Shown in pieces: positions 53,095 to 61,711 of a stretch of DNA of 64,000 bases. The position numbers and the translations under genes were made by a program. How positions within the stretch are numbered: position 1 is the first letter of the stretch; each line of letters begins with the position of its first letter. The notes beneath the pieces are model-generated. The model searched no databases. It saw only the letters and a list, made by a program, of their open reading frames with translations, and was not told the DNA's origin. Source of the DNA: an uncultured Erysipelotrichaceae bacterium (GTDB taxonomy: Bacteria > Bacillota_I > Bacilli_A > RFN20 > CAG-826); contig CADCNT010000010.1 in assembly GCA_902802905.1 (NCBI GenBank), positions 1 through 64,000 of the forward strand, given 5' to 3'.

Positions 53095-53838
53095 ATGAAT
53101 AAAATTATTTACAATTATCACACTCATACATCTAGATGTGGCCACGCCGTTGGTCTAGATGAAGAATATGTTATTAAAGCAATTGAGTTAGGAATTAAGC
53201 GTCTTGGGTTTTCTGACCATATCTTTTTTCCGGGTTTATCTCAAAAAGGTGTGAGAATGAACGAAGATGAAGTAGATGGATATTTAAAGTCTATTCATCA
53301 ATTAAAAGAAAAATATAAAGATCAAATAGATATCAAAGTTGGCTTTGAGGCAGAGTACTTGCCAATGTTTATTGATGAATATAAAGATTTAGTAAAATCT
53401 GGAAAAATTGATTATCTAATTCTCGGTCAACATTTTGGTCAATTTGCTAACAAGATTGATATTTATAAAGAAGATGTTATTAGATACGCATTAGATGTAA
53501 AAGGAGCCATTTCCGTTGGGATTTTCACATATATAGCCCATCCAGATCATTTCCTTTTAGGAGTGAAGAAGTGGAATGAAAACTGTGAGAAAGCCGTTCG
53601 CATTATCATGCAAGCATGTGAAGAAACTGGTACTCCAATTGAGATTAATATTTTAGGCATAAGAGAACATAGGCCATATCCAAGTAAAGAACTATTTAAA
53701 ATTTCTAAAGAATATAATGTGAAATATGTACTAGGTGTTGATGCGCATAAGCCAGAAGATTTTAATCAAAAAGATATCGATCGTGCATTTACCTTCCTAA
53801 AAGAATTAGACATAGATATATTAAATTTAAAAATATAA
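53095..53838 (+). CDS. PHP-domain phosphatase, histidinol-phosphatase-like
   Basis: 247 residues. The PHP metal site is clear: YHTHTSRCGHA (His9, His11, His17), FSDHIFFPG, the Glu in GFEAEYLP, YIAHPDHF and a late GVDAHKPEDF. Similar to HisJ/HisK histidinol-phosphatases, which remove phosphate from histidinol phosphate in histidine synthesis. No other his gene is in the window, so another phosphoester substrate is possible. No clear ribosome binding site. Confidence 0.83.
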   Translation: MNKIIYNYHTHTSRCGHAVGLDEEYVIKAIELGIKRLGFSDHIFFPGLSQKGVRMNEDEVDGYLKSIHQLKEKYKDQIDIKVGFEAEYLPMFIDEYKDLVKSGKIDYLILGQHFGQFANKIDIYKEDVIRYALDVKGAISVGIFTYIAHPDHFLLGVKKWNENCEKAVRIIMQACEETGTPIEINILGIREHRPYPSKELFKISKEYNVKYVLGVDAHKPEDFNQKDIDRAFTFLKELDIDILNLKI

Positions 53839-53849
53839 TTAAATTATAT

Positions 53850-53882
53850 TGTGGCACATTTGTGACAATATATGTGATACCA
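53850..53882 (+). promoter_or_regulatory. Shared direct-repeat promoter, copy 8
   Basis: TGTGGCAC at 53850, TGTGACA at 53861, TGTGATACCAT at 53873. It precedes the maturation/export operon. The -10 ends about 11 bases before the ATG at 53893, so transcription should start within a few bases of the start codon. Confidence 0.82.
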
Positions 53883-53892
53883 TATTTTCAAC

Positions 53893-55065
53893 ATGCTAGA
53901 AAAAGAAATTCTTACATTGATGTATCAAGATTTTGAAGTTCTTACTTTTGAAGTGGACTACGAAAAAGAAAGAATCAGAATTGTTGAAAAGCTAGAACAT
54001 TTCGATAAAGCACCTTATGGCGTAACCGAAGATAGTTTTAAACTGATGAGATTTTTTAACGCTCGCACTATATCCGCACAAAGAAGTGACTATGAAGCAA
54101 TTCTAAAAGCTATGAAATGCAAGAGTGGTTTTGAACTATCTTTTAAAGGACATGGGCTTTCTTTAGCCAATCATTATTGGTTTAAAAGAGAAGGCGAAAA
54201 TTTAAAATATGGTGACATTAACTTCTTTACTAATAAGTGGGATGATACATTCGGTAGAGCGGTATTAAGTGGAGACTACGAAGCTTTAAAGACATGTGAC
54301 TTAAATGTTCCTGATATAGTTATCTCTGGTTGGGGCGTTAAGGGGTGGATTTATGATAACGGACCTAAATTATATAAATTAGGAATCCATAATGAACATC
54401 CAGAAGAAGCAATATGTGAAGTTTTAGCCGCTAAACTCGCTAGTAGATTATTAAGCCCAGAAGAAGTGCTCCAATATGAGCTAAAGACGATTAACGGGAA
54501 GTATGCTTCTGTGTCTAAGCCATTAATCACTGTGGATGAAGAATTAGTACCTCTATCAATTCTTTTACCTCCTGCTTGGTATTTAATGTTTAAAGAGAAA
54601 AACGCAAATAGAGATCTGAGTAAAGAATTCTTTAAGAAAGTTGAAAACTATGACATGCCTGAGTTATATCAATTCTTTGTCAAAGTTTCTTGCTTACGTA
54701 CGTTATGCTTTGTCTCTGATTTGCATTTCGATAACCTCTCTGCAATTAGAAATATGAAAACAGGAAAGCTGAAAATGGCGCCTCTATATGATTTAGGTGG
54801 AGCGTTTGGTTCTTCTGAATCAGGTAAGAGTATGATTACAAACGCCAATAAAGGTACTTTATTAATAATCTATTTTATGTTTGGTGATTTATCTCCAGAT
54901 TGGGATTATTCTTGGTACAAGCCAGAAAAACTAGTTGGAATTGAAGATGAGATTAGAGAATATTTATCAAAGAGTGATTTCTATAACCCTGAAATTATCG
55001 ACTGTGTAATTGAGATTTATCATCAACAAAAGAAAACTTTAGATGAAATAGCGAAAAAGATTTAA
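53893..55065 (+). CDS. HipA-like kinase-fold protein in the peptide maturation operon
   Basis: 390 residues, cytoplasmic. The C-terminal half resembles HipA/CtkA-type kinases: KLYKLGIHNEHPEEAICEVLA (helix that contacts ATP), YASVSKPLI, and a catalytic/metal segment VSDLHFDNLSAIRN followed by LAPLYDLG-like APLYDLGGAFGS. The residues 1-130 are unassigned. It is not paired with a HipB antitoxin. Instead it is the first gene of the operon with a radical SAM protein and two exporters, under the shared promoter. It may modify the peptides or regulate the system (inference). No ribosome site: probably leaderless. Confidence 0.7.
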   Translation: MLEKEILTLMYQDFEVLTFEVDYEKERIRIVEKLEHFDKAPYGVTEDSFKLMRFFNARTISAQRSDYEAILKAMKCKSGFELSFKGHGLSLANHYWFKREGENLKYGDINFFTNKWDDTFGRAVLSGDYEALKTCDLNVPDIVISGWGVKGWIYDNGPKLYKLGIHNEHPEEAICEVLAAKLASRLLSPEEVLQYELKTINGKYASVSKPLITVDEELVPLSILLPPAWYLMFKEKNANRDLSKEFFKKVENYDMPELYQFFVKVSCLRTLCFVSDLHFDNLSAIRNMKTGKLKMAPLYDLGGAFGSSESGKSMITNANKGTLLIIYFMFGDLSPDWDYSWYKPEKLVGIEDEIREYLSKSDFYNPEIIDCVIEIYHQQKKTLDEIAKKI

Positions 55066-55078
55066 AAGGAGAAAGAGT

Positions 55079-56473
55079 ATGTTTTATCGTTTAAAAGATA
55101 ATGTTGCATTAAGAAAGTGGAGATATGTCGACCGTGCGATTTATAGAAAAGGCAGTGAAAACGCAACCGGCATTTCTCAAAAAGAATTTGATATACTTCT
55201 TCTTTGTGATGGAAAGCATGATATCGAACCATCTCCATATCTTGCTAATTTATTATCTCAACGGCTTATTGAAGAATGTAAAGAAGGTGATGAGGCTAAT
55301 CCCTGGTCACTTTTACATGAATATGATAACTATTACTTCCCAAAGATGAATTTAATGATTACTGGGAAATGTAATCTTAACTGTTTGCACTGTTTCAATG
55401 CGAAAGATAACGCTCCGCTTAATACTGAATTAACTTATGAAGAAGTTTTAAATATTTTGGATCAAGCACGTGATATTGGAGTGCATGCTTTTACCATTAC
55501 AGGTGGGGAGCCGTTAGTTCATCGTCGTTTCTTAGATATTATTAGAGCGATTTATGAAAGGGACATGTTTGTCTTTGAATTGAACACTAATGGCTTACTT
55601 ATCACTCAAAAAATGCTTGATGTCTTTAAAGAGTTAAAATGTTACCCATTAATTAAAATTTCTTTTGATGGAGTTGGCTATCATAACTGGATGCGACAAA
55701 ATCCAAGAGCGGAAGATTTAACTGTTAAAGCGATTCAATTATGTATTAAGAATGGCTTTAGAGTGAAAGCACAAGTGCAAGTTAATCGTAAAAATGTCGA
55801 CGTGATGTTAGATACCGCCAAACTTCTAAATGAAATGGGTGTTGATGAGATGAGAATTATTAGAACTACTGAAGCACCTAGATGGGAAAAGAATTCTCCA
55901 GATTCTTCTTTGCCAATTGAAGAGTACTATCAAAGAATGTTGGAGTTCGCTAAAACATATACTCAAAGCGATATGGAAATGACTATTGATATCTGGCAAC
56001 TTATCAGACTATACCCAAGACACAAATCCTATGATTTAGTTCCTATTGCCTGTTCTAAAGATGAATTTAATATCCGTATTCCAATGTGCAAAGGTAATCG
56101 TGGTATGATTGCGGTTTCTTCTAGCGGAGAAGCTGTACCTTGTTTACAGATGTCTGGTTGGTTTATGGAACGCGGAATTAGCTTAGGTAATGTTCTTAAA
56201 ACTCCTTTAAAAGAATTAGTAAAAGATAGCCCATATCTTAATTTAGCAATGGCACCTTTGCTTAAGCAAATTTTGGAAAATGATAAATGTGGTAACTGTA
56301 AATACTATAAAGTTTGTGCCGGTGGTTGCCCTGCCTTAGGACTGCTATATTCTAAAAACGGAGACTACTATCATGAAGATATAACGAAATGTATTTTCTT
56401 TGAAAATGGTTGGTATGATAGAATAGTTCAAGAATTAAACGAATGGCATCTAATTAAAGCATTGGATCTTTAA
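55079..56473 (+). CDS. Radical SAM/SPASM peptide-modifying enzyme
   Basis: 464 residues. Residues 1-85 resemble a PqqD/RRE-type leader-binding domain (LKDNVALRKW, GISQKEFDILLLCDG). The 4Fe-4S site is CNLNCLHC (Cys98, Cys102, Cys105), followed by TITGGEPLVHRRF for S-adenosylmethionine binding. The C-terminal SPASM region has further cysteines (CKGNRGMIAVSSSGEAVPC and CGNCKYYKVCAGGCPALG, then C). Such enzymes build thioether, C-C or related links in RiPP precursors. AAGGAG precedes the ATG, 13 bases after the HipA-like gene. Likely substrates are the seven Nif11-leader peptides. Confidence 0.9.
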   Translation: MFYRLKDNVALRKWRYVDRAIYRKGSENATGISQKEFDILLLCDGKHDIEPSPYLANLLSQRLIEECKEGDEANPWSLLHEYDNYYFPKMNLMITGKCNLNCLHCFNAKDNAPLNTELTYEEVLNILDQARDIGVHAFTITGGEPLVHRRFLDIIRAIYERDMFVFELNTNGLLITQKMLDVFKELKCYPLIKISFDGVGYHNWMRQNPRAEDLTVKAIQLCIKNGFRVKAQVQVNRKNVDVMLDTAKLLNEMGVDEMRIIRTTEAPRWEKNSPDSSLPIEEYYQRMLEFAKTYTQSDMEMTIDIWQLIRLYPRHKSYDLVPIACSKDEFNIRIPMCKGNRGMIAVSSSGEAVPCLQMSGWFMERGISLGNVLKTPLKELVKDSPYLNLAMAPLLKQILENDKCGNCKYYKVCAGGCPALGLLYSKNGDYYHEDITKCIFFENGWYDRIVQELNEWHLIKALDL

Positions 56474-56485
56474 TGTTAAATTTTT

Positions 56486-56869
56486 ATGAAAAAGCAAGAC
56501 GTTCATATTTCTAGCCCAGAAGAATTAAACAAGCACTTACAACATTCTTCACCGGTAACTTGGATAATTTTGTTTGCGACAATCGCAATCCTTATCGCGT
56601 TTTTTGCTTGGTCATTTATCTATAAATTAAAGGTGAAAATTACTGGTACCGCTACTGTTAATAGTGGTGTTGCTACTTTAGTTGTTGATCAACAATCTTC
56701 TTCGCAATTAAAAGAAGGGCAGACTGTTCATATTTCTAATGCTGAAGGACTCTTATCATATAACGACCAAGACGAACCAATCGTCAGCAATTTGACGTTA
56801 GATGATGGAGAATATTCTTTCTATATCGTCGTAAAAGAAATTAGACCAATTGATTTTGTAATCAAATAA
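56486..56869 (+). CDS. Miniature HlyD-like membrane protein of the exporter
   Basis: 127 residues: a short cytoplasmic start, one membrane helix (about 24-49), then a small beta-rich extracytoplasmic domain with VKITGTATVNSGVATLVV and SSSQLKEGQTVHISN, as in the beta-barrel base of HlyD/NHLM secretion proteins. NHLM-type fusion proteins are usually around 250-300 residues, so the coiled-coil and lipoyl parts appear reduced. It sits just before the peptidase exporter, the usual place of this component. The ATG has no ribosome site; a start by coupling is likely. Confidence 0.68.
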   Translation: MKKQDVHISSPEELNKHLQHSSPVTWIILFATIAILIAFFAWSFIYKLKVKITGTATVNSGVATLVVDQQSSSQLKEGQTVHISNAEGLLSYNDQDEPIVSNLTLDDGEYSFYIVVKEIRPIDFVIK

Positions 56870-56873
56870 AAAG

Positions 56874-59048
56874 ATGAAAAAGAAGAGAATAAAGAAGCAA
56901 GTGACTCATGGAGTAGCCAATACTCCGATTATTATGCAGTTAGAAGCTCTTGAATGTGGAGCTGCTTCTTTAGCAATGGTCATGGCCTATTACGGCAAAT
57001 GGGTACCACTTGAACAAGTCCGTGTTGATTGTGGCGTTTCTCGTAACGGTAGTAATGCGAAAAACATCTTAAGAGCAGCAGAAAAATATGGTTTCAAAAC
57101 TAAAGGCTTTGCTTATAACGTTAAGAGACTTAGAGAAAGAGGAAAGTTCCCTGCTATTATCCACTGGGGTGGTGGACACTTTGTTGTTTTAAATGGTTTT
57201 AGAGGAAACAAAGCAATTCTTAATGACCCTGCAAAAGGTTTAGTGAAAGTTGATTTAAAAACTTTCGATAAAATCTTTACTGGGATTTATCTTGAAATTA
57301 CTCCAGATGAGAATTTTGAACCAGGCGGCAAAAGGAAATCTGTTTTCAAATTCGCTAAAAAGAGACTTAGAGGCGCTTTTGCCTTAGTGGCCTTCTTCTC
57401 AATTACGACGATTGTCTTTTATTTATTTACGATTATTAGTCCAGCAGCAAATCAGGTTTTTGTGGACTACCTGTTAGGAGGGAATAATCCGTCTTGGTTA
57501 TTGCCGTTTATTTTTATATTTGCCGGTGTTGGCTTGTTGCAAGTCATAGTGACAATAGTTCAATCCTTATATCAGTATAAGATTAGAGGCAAATTAGATT
57601 TAATTGGTTCATCCACATACATGTGGAGAATCTTACGTTTACCAATCGACTTCTTTTCTCAACGAATGGTTGGAGACTTACAAGCACGTCAAAGCGAAAA
57701 CGCGACTATTGCAGAAACATTGGTGAATGTTTTTGCTCCGCTTTTATTTAACACGATTATGATCGTTGTTTATTTAGTAGTCATGTTAAATAAGAGCTGG
57801 ATCCTTACCCTTGTTGGTGTTTTTACCATCTTAGTTAACGCATTCGTTTCACGTTATATTTCTAGAGTAAGAGTTAACATCTCTAGAGTTCAAGCACGTG
57901 ATAACTCGAGATTAGCTGGTATGACCTCTAAAGGTATTGAAATGATTGAAACCATTAAATCAAATGGCGCAGAAACCTCTTATTTCTCTAGTTGGCAAGA
58001 AGCCGCTGATAGTGTCTATCAACAAAACGTGAAGATGGCAAAAACTAATTCTTTCCTTGGCTTAGTTCCTACCTTCGTTGCCACATTAGCTAACTACGCA
58101 GTTTTAATTCTTGGTGTCTACTATACAGTTATTGGCCAATTCACTGTTGGTGCTATTTTAGCGTTCCAAGGTTTATTAAGTGCCTTCATGGCTCCTGCTA
58201 ACACACTTATCAGTAGTGGCCAAACTTTACAAGAAATGCGTACTTCTATGGAAAGAGTGGATGACGTTTTAGAATATCCTCTTGATCCAAATGTTACTCG
58301 TGAAATTGAAATGGAACATGTTTCCAAAATTAAAGGTAACTTAATTCTTAAAGATGTAACCTTTGGTTACTCTAGATTAGATAAACCAGTTTTAACTAAC
58401 TTCAACTTAGAAATTAAACAAGGTCAAAAAGTGGCGATTGTTGGTACAACCGGTAGTGGTAAGTCCACAATCTCTAAATTAATTTCTGGTTTATATTCAC
58501 CATGGTCAGGTGAAATCATCTTTGATGGTAAAAAGATTGAAGAAATTGACCATGAAATCTTTACTTCATCGATCGCGGTTGTTGACCAAGACATCACCTT
58601 ATTTGAAGACACAGTCATGAATAACATCAAGATGTGGGATCGTTCCATTGAAGATTACGAAGCCATTATGGCGTGTAATGATGCGCAAATTCATAATTCT
58701 ATTATTTCTAGACAAGGCGGATATAATGCACCTGTGTTAGAAGGTGGTAAGAACTTCTCTGGTGGCGAAAAACAAAGATTAGAGATTGCTCGTTCCTTAG
58801 CGATGGATCCAAGCATTATCATCCTTGATGAAGCCACTAGTGCGCTTGATGCGAAAACTGAATTTGAAGTGGTAAAAGCAATTAAAGCTAGAGGTATTAC
58901 CACAATTGTTATCGCTCATAGATTATCAACGATTAGAGACGCTGATTTAATCGTGGTTTTACAAAAAGGAATTATCGTCGAACAAGGAACTCATGACGAG
59001 TTAATGGCGTTAAAAGGTTCCTATTACGATTTAGTTACAAACGAATAG
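56874..59048 (+). CDS. Peptidase-containing ABC exporter (C39, NHLM type)
   Basis: Cuts leaders after Gly-Gly and pumps the core peptide out. 724 residues. The C39 protease domain (1-140) has catalytic Cys28 in LECGAASL, His102 in HWGGGHFVV and Asp118 in NDPAKG. About six membrane helices lie between 165 and 445. The ATPase follows: Walker A GTTGSGKST, signature FSGGEKQR, Walker B IIILDEATSALDAKTE. It matches the NHLP-family exporter peptidase/permease/ATPase type. Its expected substrates carry Nif11 leaders ending in GG, exactly what the array encodes. Starts 4 bases after the mini-HlyD gene. Confidence 0.93.
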   Translation: MKKKRIKKQVTHGVANTPIIMQLEALECGAASLAMVMAYYGKWVPLEQVRVDCGVSRNGSNAKNILRAAEKYGFKTKGFAYNVKRLRERGKFPAIIHWGGGHFVVLNGFRGNKAILNDPAKGLVKVDLKTFDKIFTGIYLEITPDENFEPGGKRKSVFKFAKKRLRGAFALVAFFSITTIVFYLFTIISPAANQVFVDYLLGGNNPSWLLPFIFIFAGVGLLQVIVTIVQSLYQYKIRGKLDLIGSSTYMWRILRLPIDFFSQRMVGDLQARQSENATIAETLVNVFAPLLFNTIMIVVYLVVMLNKSWILTLVGVFTILVNAFVSRYISRVRVNISRVQARDNSRLAGMTSKGIEMIETIKSNGAETSYFSSWQEAADSVYQQNVKMAKTNSFLGLVPTFVATLANYAVLILGVYYTVIGQFTVGAILAFQGLLSAFMAPANTLISSGQTLQEMRTSMERVDDVLEYPLDPNVTREIEMEHVSKIKGNLILKDVTFGYSRLDKPVLTNFNLEIKQGQKVAIVGTTGSGKSTISKLISGLYSPWSGEIIFDGKKIEEIDHEIFTSSIAVVDQDITLFEDTVMNNIKMWDRSIEDYEAIMACNDAQIHNSIISRQGGYNAPVLEGGKNFSGGEKQRLEIARSLAMDPSIIILDEATSALDAKTEFEVVKAIKARGITTIVIAHRLSTIRDADLIVVLQKGIIVEQGTHDELMALKGSYYDLVTNE

Positions 59049-59061
59049 AAAGGAGAAATAG

Positions 59062-61245
59062 ATGGGTTGGTTTGAAGATCAAGTAAGCCAAAGAAAGAAA
59101 CTCGATGCGAAAACATTCGAAGATTCTTTTAAGTCGCTTGCAGGCATCCACGTTAAAAACCAAAAGAACCTCTCTGAACAAGAAATCAGAGAAAACTTTG
59201 CTATTTCGCAAATTCTTTCTTATTACCATCATCGTATGGCGGATGTGCCGTCCACAATCAAGACTTTTAAAGATAAACTCAGCTATGTTTTAGGCCAATA
59301 CGGCATTGAATATCATAAAGTGGAATTGACTGGTGAATATGTTAATGAGAACAGCTCTCCATTACTTATCTACACCCTTATTGATGAGATTCCAGTTATC
59401 TTATTCCCAACTAAAAACAATCAATATTATTACATCCATTATGGAACTGGTAAAAAGGTCTATATCGATGCGGAATTAATTCACAAATTAGAAATTGATG
59501 CGATTAGTTTCTATCGTCCTCTTCCTTCTGCGAAGATGTCAATTAAGGAATATGCGAAATATTTACGTAAATCCATTAGGCCACTTGATATCATCTTATT
59601 AGTCCTATTTGCTGCTGCCGCATCTGGTGTTGGCTTATTGGTGCCATATTTCACCAAGATGTTGACTGGTGATGTTGTCCGTAGCCAAAACGTTAAATTA
59701 TTCGTCCTTGCATCCATTTATGTTGTAAGCGCCGCAACGGGATTATTGCTTGTTAAGGCAATACAAGGATATATCAACTCGGTTGTTATGATGAAAGTAC
59801 AGAAGTCTGTACAAGAAGCAACGATGATGAGAGTGTTATCCTTACCACCTTCATTCTTCAAAAAATATAATACCGGTGAACTTGCTGCTAGATTTGCTAG
59901 TGTTAATAGCCTTGCAAACATGATTTTAAGCGGAGTCTTTATGACTTTAGTTTCTGTTATCATGTCACTTTCTTATTTATTCCAACTCATCGGCTTTGCT
60001 CCATCTCTTATCGTTCCTGTGATCTTAATTCTTCTTGTCACTGCTGGATTTAATATTTTTATTTCCCTCTTACAAAAGAAATATACCGCGCAAAACTTAG
60101 AACTCACTTCTAAAGAAGCTGGTGTTACTTATGAAATGATTAACGGTATTCAAAAAATTAGATTAGCAGGTTCAGAAAAAAGAGTGTTTGCTAAATGGGC
60201 AAATGCCTACGCTAAATCTGCAAAAGTTAGATATAATCCACCTCTTATTTTAAGAATTTCAACTGCGATTACTTTACTTATTACTTCTTTAGGTAATGTG
60301 GTTCTCTATTATGTTGCAGCGAAAAACAATATTGACGCTGGTAGCTATATGGCATTTGTCTCTAGCTATGGTGTTCTTTCCGGAGCCTTTACTTCATTAA
60401 CTTCCGTAGTGCAAGTGATTACTTCTCTCCAACCAGTTTACGAGATGGCAAGACCAATCTTAGAGACCGAACCAGAAACCGCTCAAGGCAAACTCGTTTT
60501 AGAGTCTGTTAAAGGTAATATCAAACTTGAAAACGTCTGCTTCAAATATATTGAAGACGGACCACTTGTGCTTAACAATTTATCCTTAGAAATTCATGAA
60601 GGTGAATACATCGCAATCGTTGGTCAAACTGGATGTGGCAAATCCACTTTAGTGAGAGTCCTTTTAGGATTTGAAGAACCGTTAAGCGGTAAAGTTACTG
60701 TAGATGGCCATGACATTAATGATGTCGACTTATCTTCACTAAGAAAGAAAATTGGCACTGTTTTACAAAATGGAACTTTGTTCCATGCGGATATTTTATC
60801 TAACATCATTATTTCCTGCCCAACTGTTAAAGAAGAAGAAGCTTGGGTGGCTGCAGAAATCGCTAATATCGCTGATGACATTAGAGAAATGCCTATGGGC
60901 ATGAAGACAGTTATTTCTGAAGGTCAAGGTGGTATCTCTGGTGGACAAAAACAAAGAATTATGATTGCTAGAGCTATCGTCCATAGACCAAAGATTTTAA
61001 TCTTCGATGAAGCCACTAGTGCTCTTGATAACAAGACTCAAAAGAGTATTACTGAGTCGATTAATAAACTTAACTGTACAAGAATCGTTATTGCTCATAG
61101 ATTATCCACAATTAAAAATGCTGATAGAATTATCATGCTTGAAGGTGGTAAGATTATCGAAGAAGGCAGTTACGATTCCTTGATTGCCAAGAAAGGCAAA
61201 TTTGCTGAACTTGTCGAAAGACAAAGATTAGATAACGATAAATAA
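59062..61245 (+). CDS. Second NHLM-type ABC exporter subunit
   Basis: 727 residues. The N-terminal 165 residues are not a peptidase; they resemble the extra domain of the NHLM ATP-binding/permease partner (MSIKEYAKYLRKSIRPLDII leads into helix 1). Six membrane helices lie at about 175-470. The ATPase has GQTGCGKST, ISGGQKQR and ILIFDEATSALDNKTQ. It is the usual partner of the C39-containing exporter, likely forming a heterodimer with it. AAGGAG precedes the ATG, 13 bases after the upstream gene. Confidence 0.92.
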   Translation: MGWFEDQVSQRKKLDAKTFEDSFKSLAGIHVKNQKNLSEQEIRENFAISQILSYYHHRMADVPSTIKTFKDKLSYVLGQYGIEYHKVELTGEYVNENSSPLLIYTLIDEIPVILFPTKNNQYYYIHYGTGKKVYIDAELIHKLEIDAISFYRPLPSAKMSIKEYAKYLRKSIRPLDIILLVLFAAAASGVGLLVPYFTKMLTGDVVRSQNVKLFVLASIYVVSAATGLLLVKAIQGYINSVVMMKVQKSVQEATMMRVLSLPPSFFKKYNTGELAARFASVNSLANMILSGVFMTLVSVIMSLSYLFQLIGFAPSLIVPVILILLVTAGFNIFISLLQKKYTAQNLELTSKEAGVTYEMINGIQKIRLAGSEKRVFAKWANAYAKSAKVRYNPPLILRISTAITLLITSLGNVVLYYVAAKNNIDAGSYMAFVSSYGVLSGAFTSLTSVVQVITSLQPVYEMARPILETEPETAQGKLVLESVKGNIKLENVCFKYIEDGPLVLNNLSLEIHEGEYIAIVGQTGCGKSTLVRVLLGFEEPLSGKVTVDGHDINDVDLSSLRKKIGTVLQNGTLFHADILSNIIISCPTVKEEEAWVAAEIANIADDIREMPMGMKTVISEGQGGISGGQKQRIMIARAIVHRPKILIFDEATSALDNKTQKSITESINKLNCTRIVIAHRLSTIKNADRIIMLEGGKIIEEGSYDSLIAKKGKFAELVERQRLDNDK

Positions 61246-61257
61246 TTGGAGGCTTTT

Positions 61258-61551
61258 ATGGAACATAAACTAGAAAACGGAGTATTAACATTATTTTTCA
61301 AAGGAGATCTTAACTCCAGCAATTCTGAACAAATAGAAGAAGAGATTGAAAAAATCTTAGGCGCAAATAAATTCCAAAGTATAGTGCTTGATTTTGCAGA
61401 ATTACGTTATATTTCATCTGCTGGATTAAGAATCATTCTTAAGATTAAAAAAGAACATGATGACACCAAAGTCGTTAAGGTCAATAAAGATGTTTATGAT
61501 ATCTTTGAAATGGTTGGCTTTAGCAGTGTCATCACCATTGAACGAGCTTAA
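61258..61551 (+). CDS. STAS-domain protein (anti-sigma factor antagonist type)
   Basis: 97 residues from the ATG at 61258 (GGAGG at 61247-61251; the TTG at 61246 is before this site). The fold marks are VLTLFFKGDLNSSNS, SIVLDFAELRYISSAGLRII, with the phosphorylatable Ser in SSAG, and VYDIFEMVGFSSVI. These proteins switch sigma factors or transporters in partner-switching systems. It is the last gene of the maturation/export operon, just before a terminator. It could regulate the exporter or signal back to expression (inference). Confidence 0.85.
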   Translation: MEHKLENGVLTLFFKGDLNSSNSEQIEEEIEKILGANKFQSIVLDFAELRYISSAGLRIILKIKKEHDDTKVVKVNKDVYDIFEMVGFSSVITIERA

Positions 61552-61570
61552 GAATTGTTGTTAGATAATA

Positions 61571-61608
61571 AAGTCCAAGAGTTTGCTCTTGGCTTTTTAT
61601 TTTTTTCA
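61571..61608 (+). terminator. Terminator of the maturation/export operon
   Basis: CCAAGAG pairs with CTCTTGG around TTTG, followed by a long T-rich run to 61608. Confidence 0.88.
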
Positions 61609-61711
61609 AAAACTAAACGGAAACCAGATGGATTTTATAAAAAGCAAAATAATAAAACCATTCATAAAACAAATCATGTAAAATGATTTAGTCAAAAGTT
61701 GAGGACTAATT

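Noticed and set aside
43826-53882. The TGGCAC in the shared promoter as a sigma-54 (-24/-12) promoter
   Set aside because: The -12 element would need TTGC, but the matching bases read TGACA. A GATAAT-like -10 is present in most copies at constant distance, and no sigma-54 activator gene is in the window.
53893-55065. HipA-like gene as a classic HipAB toxin-antitoxin system
   Set aside because: No HipB-type helix-turn-helix gene precedes it, and its promoter and operon tie it to the peptide system.
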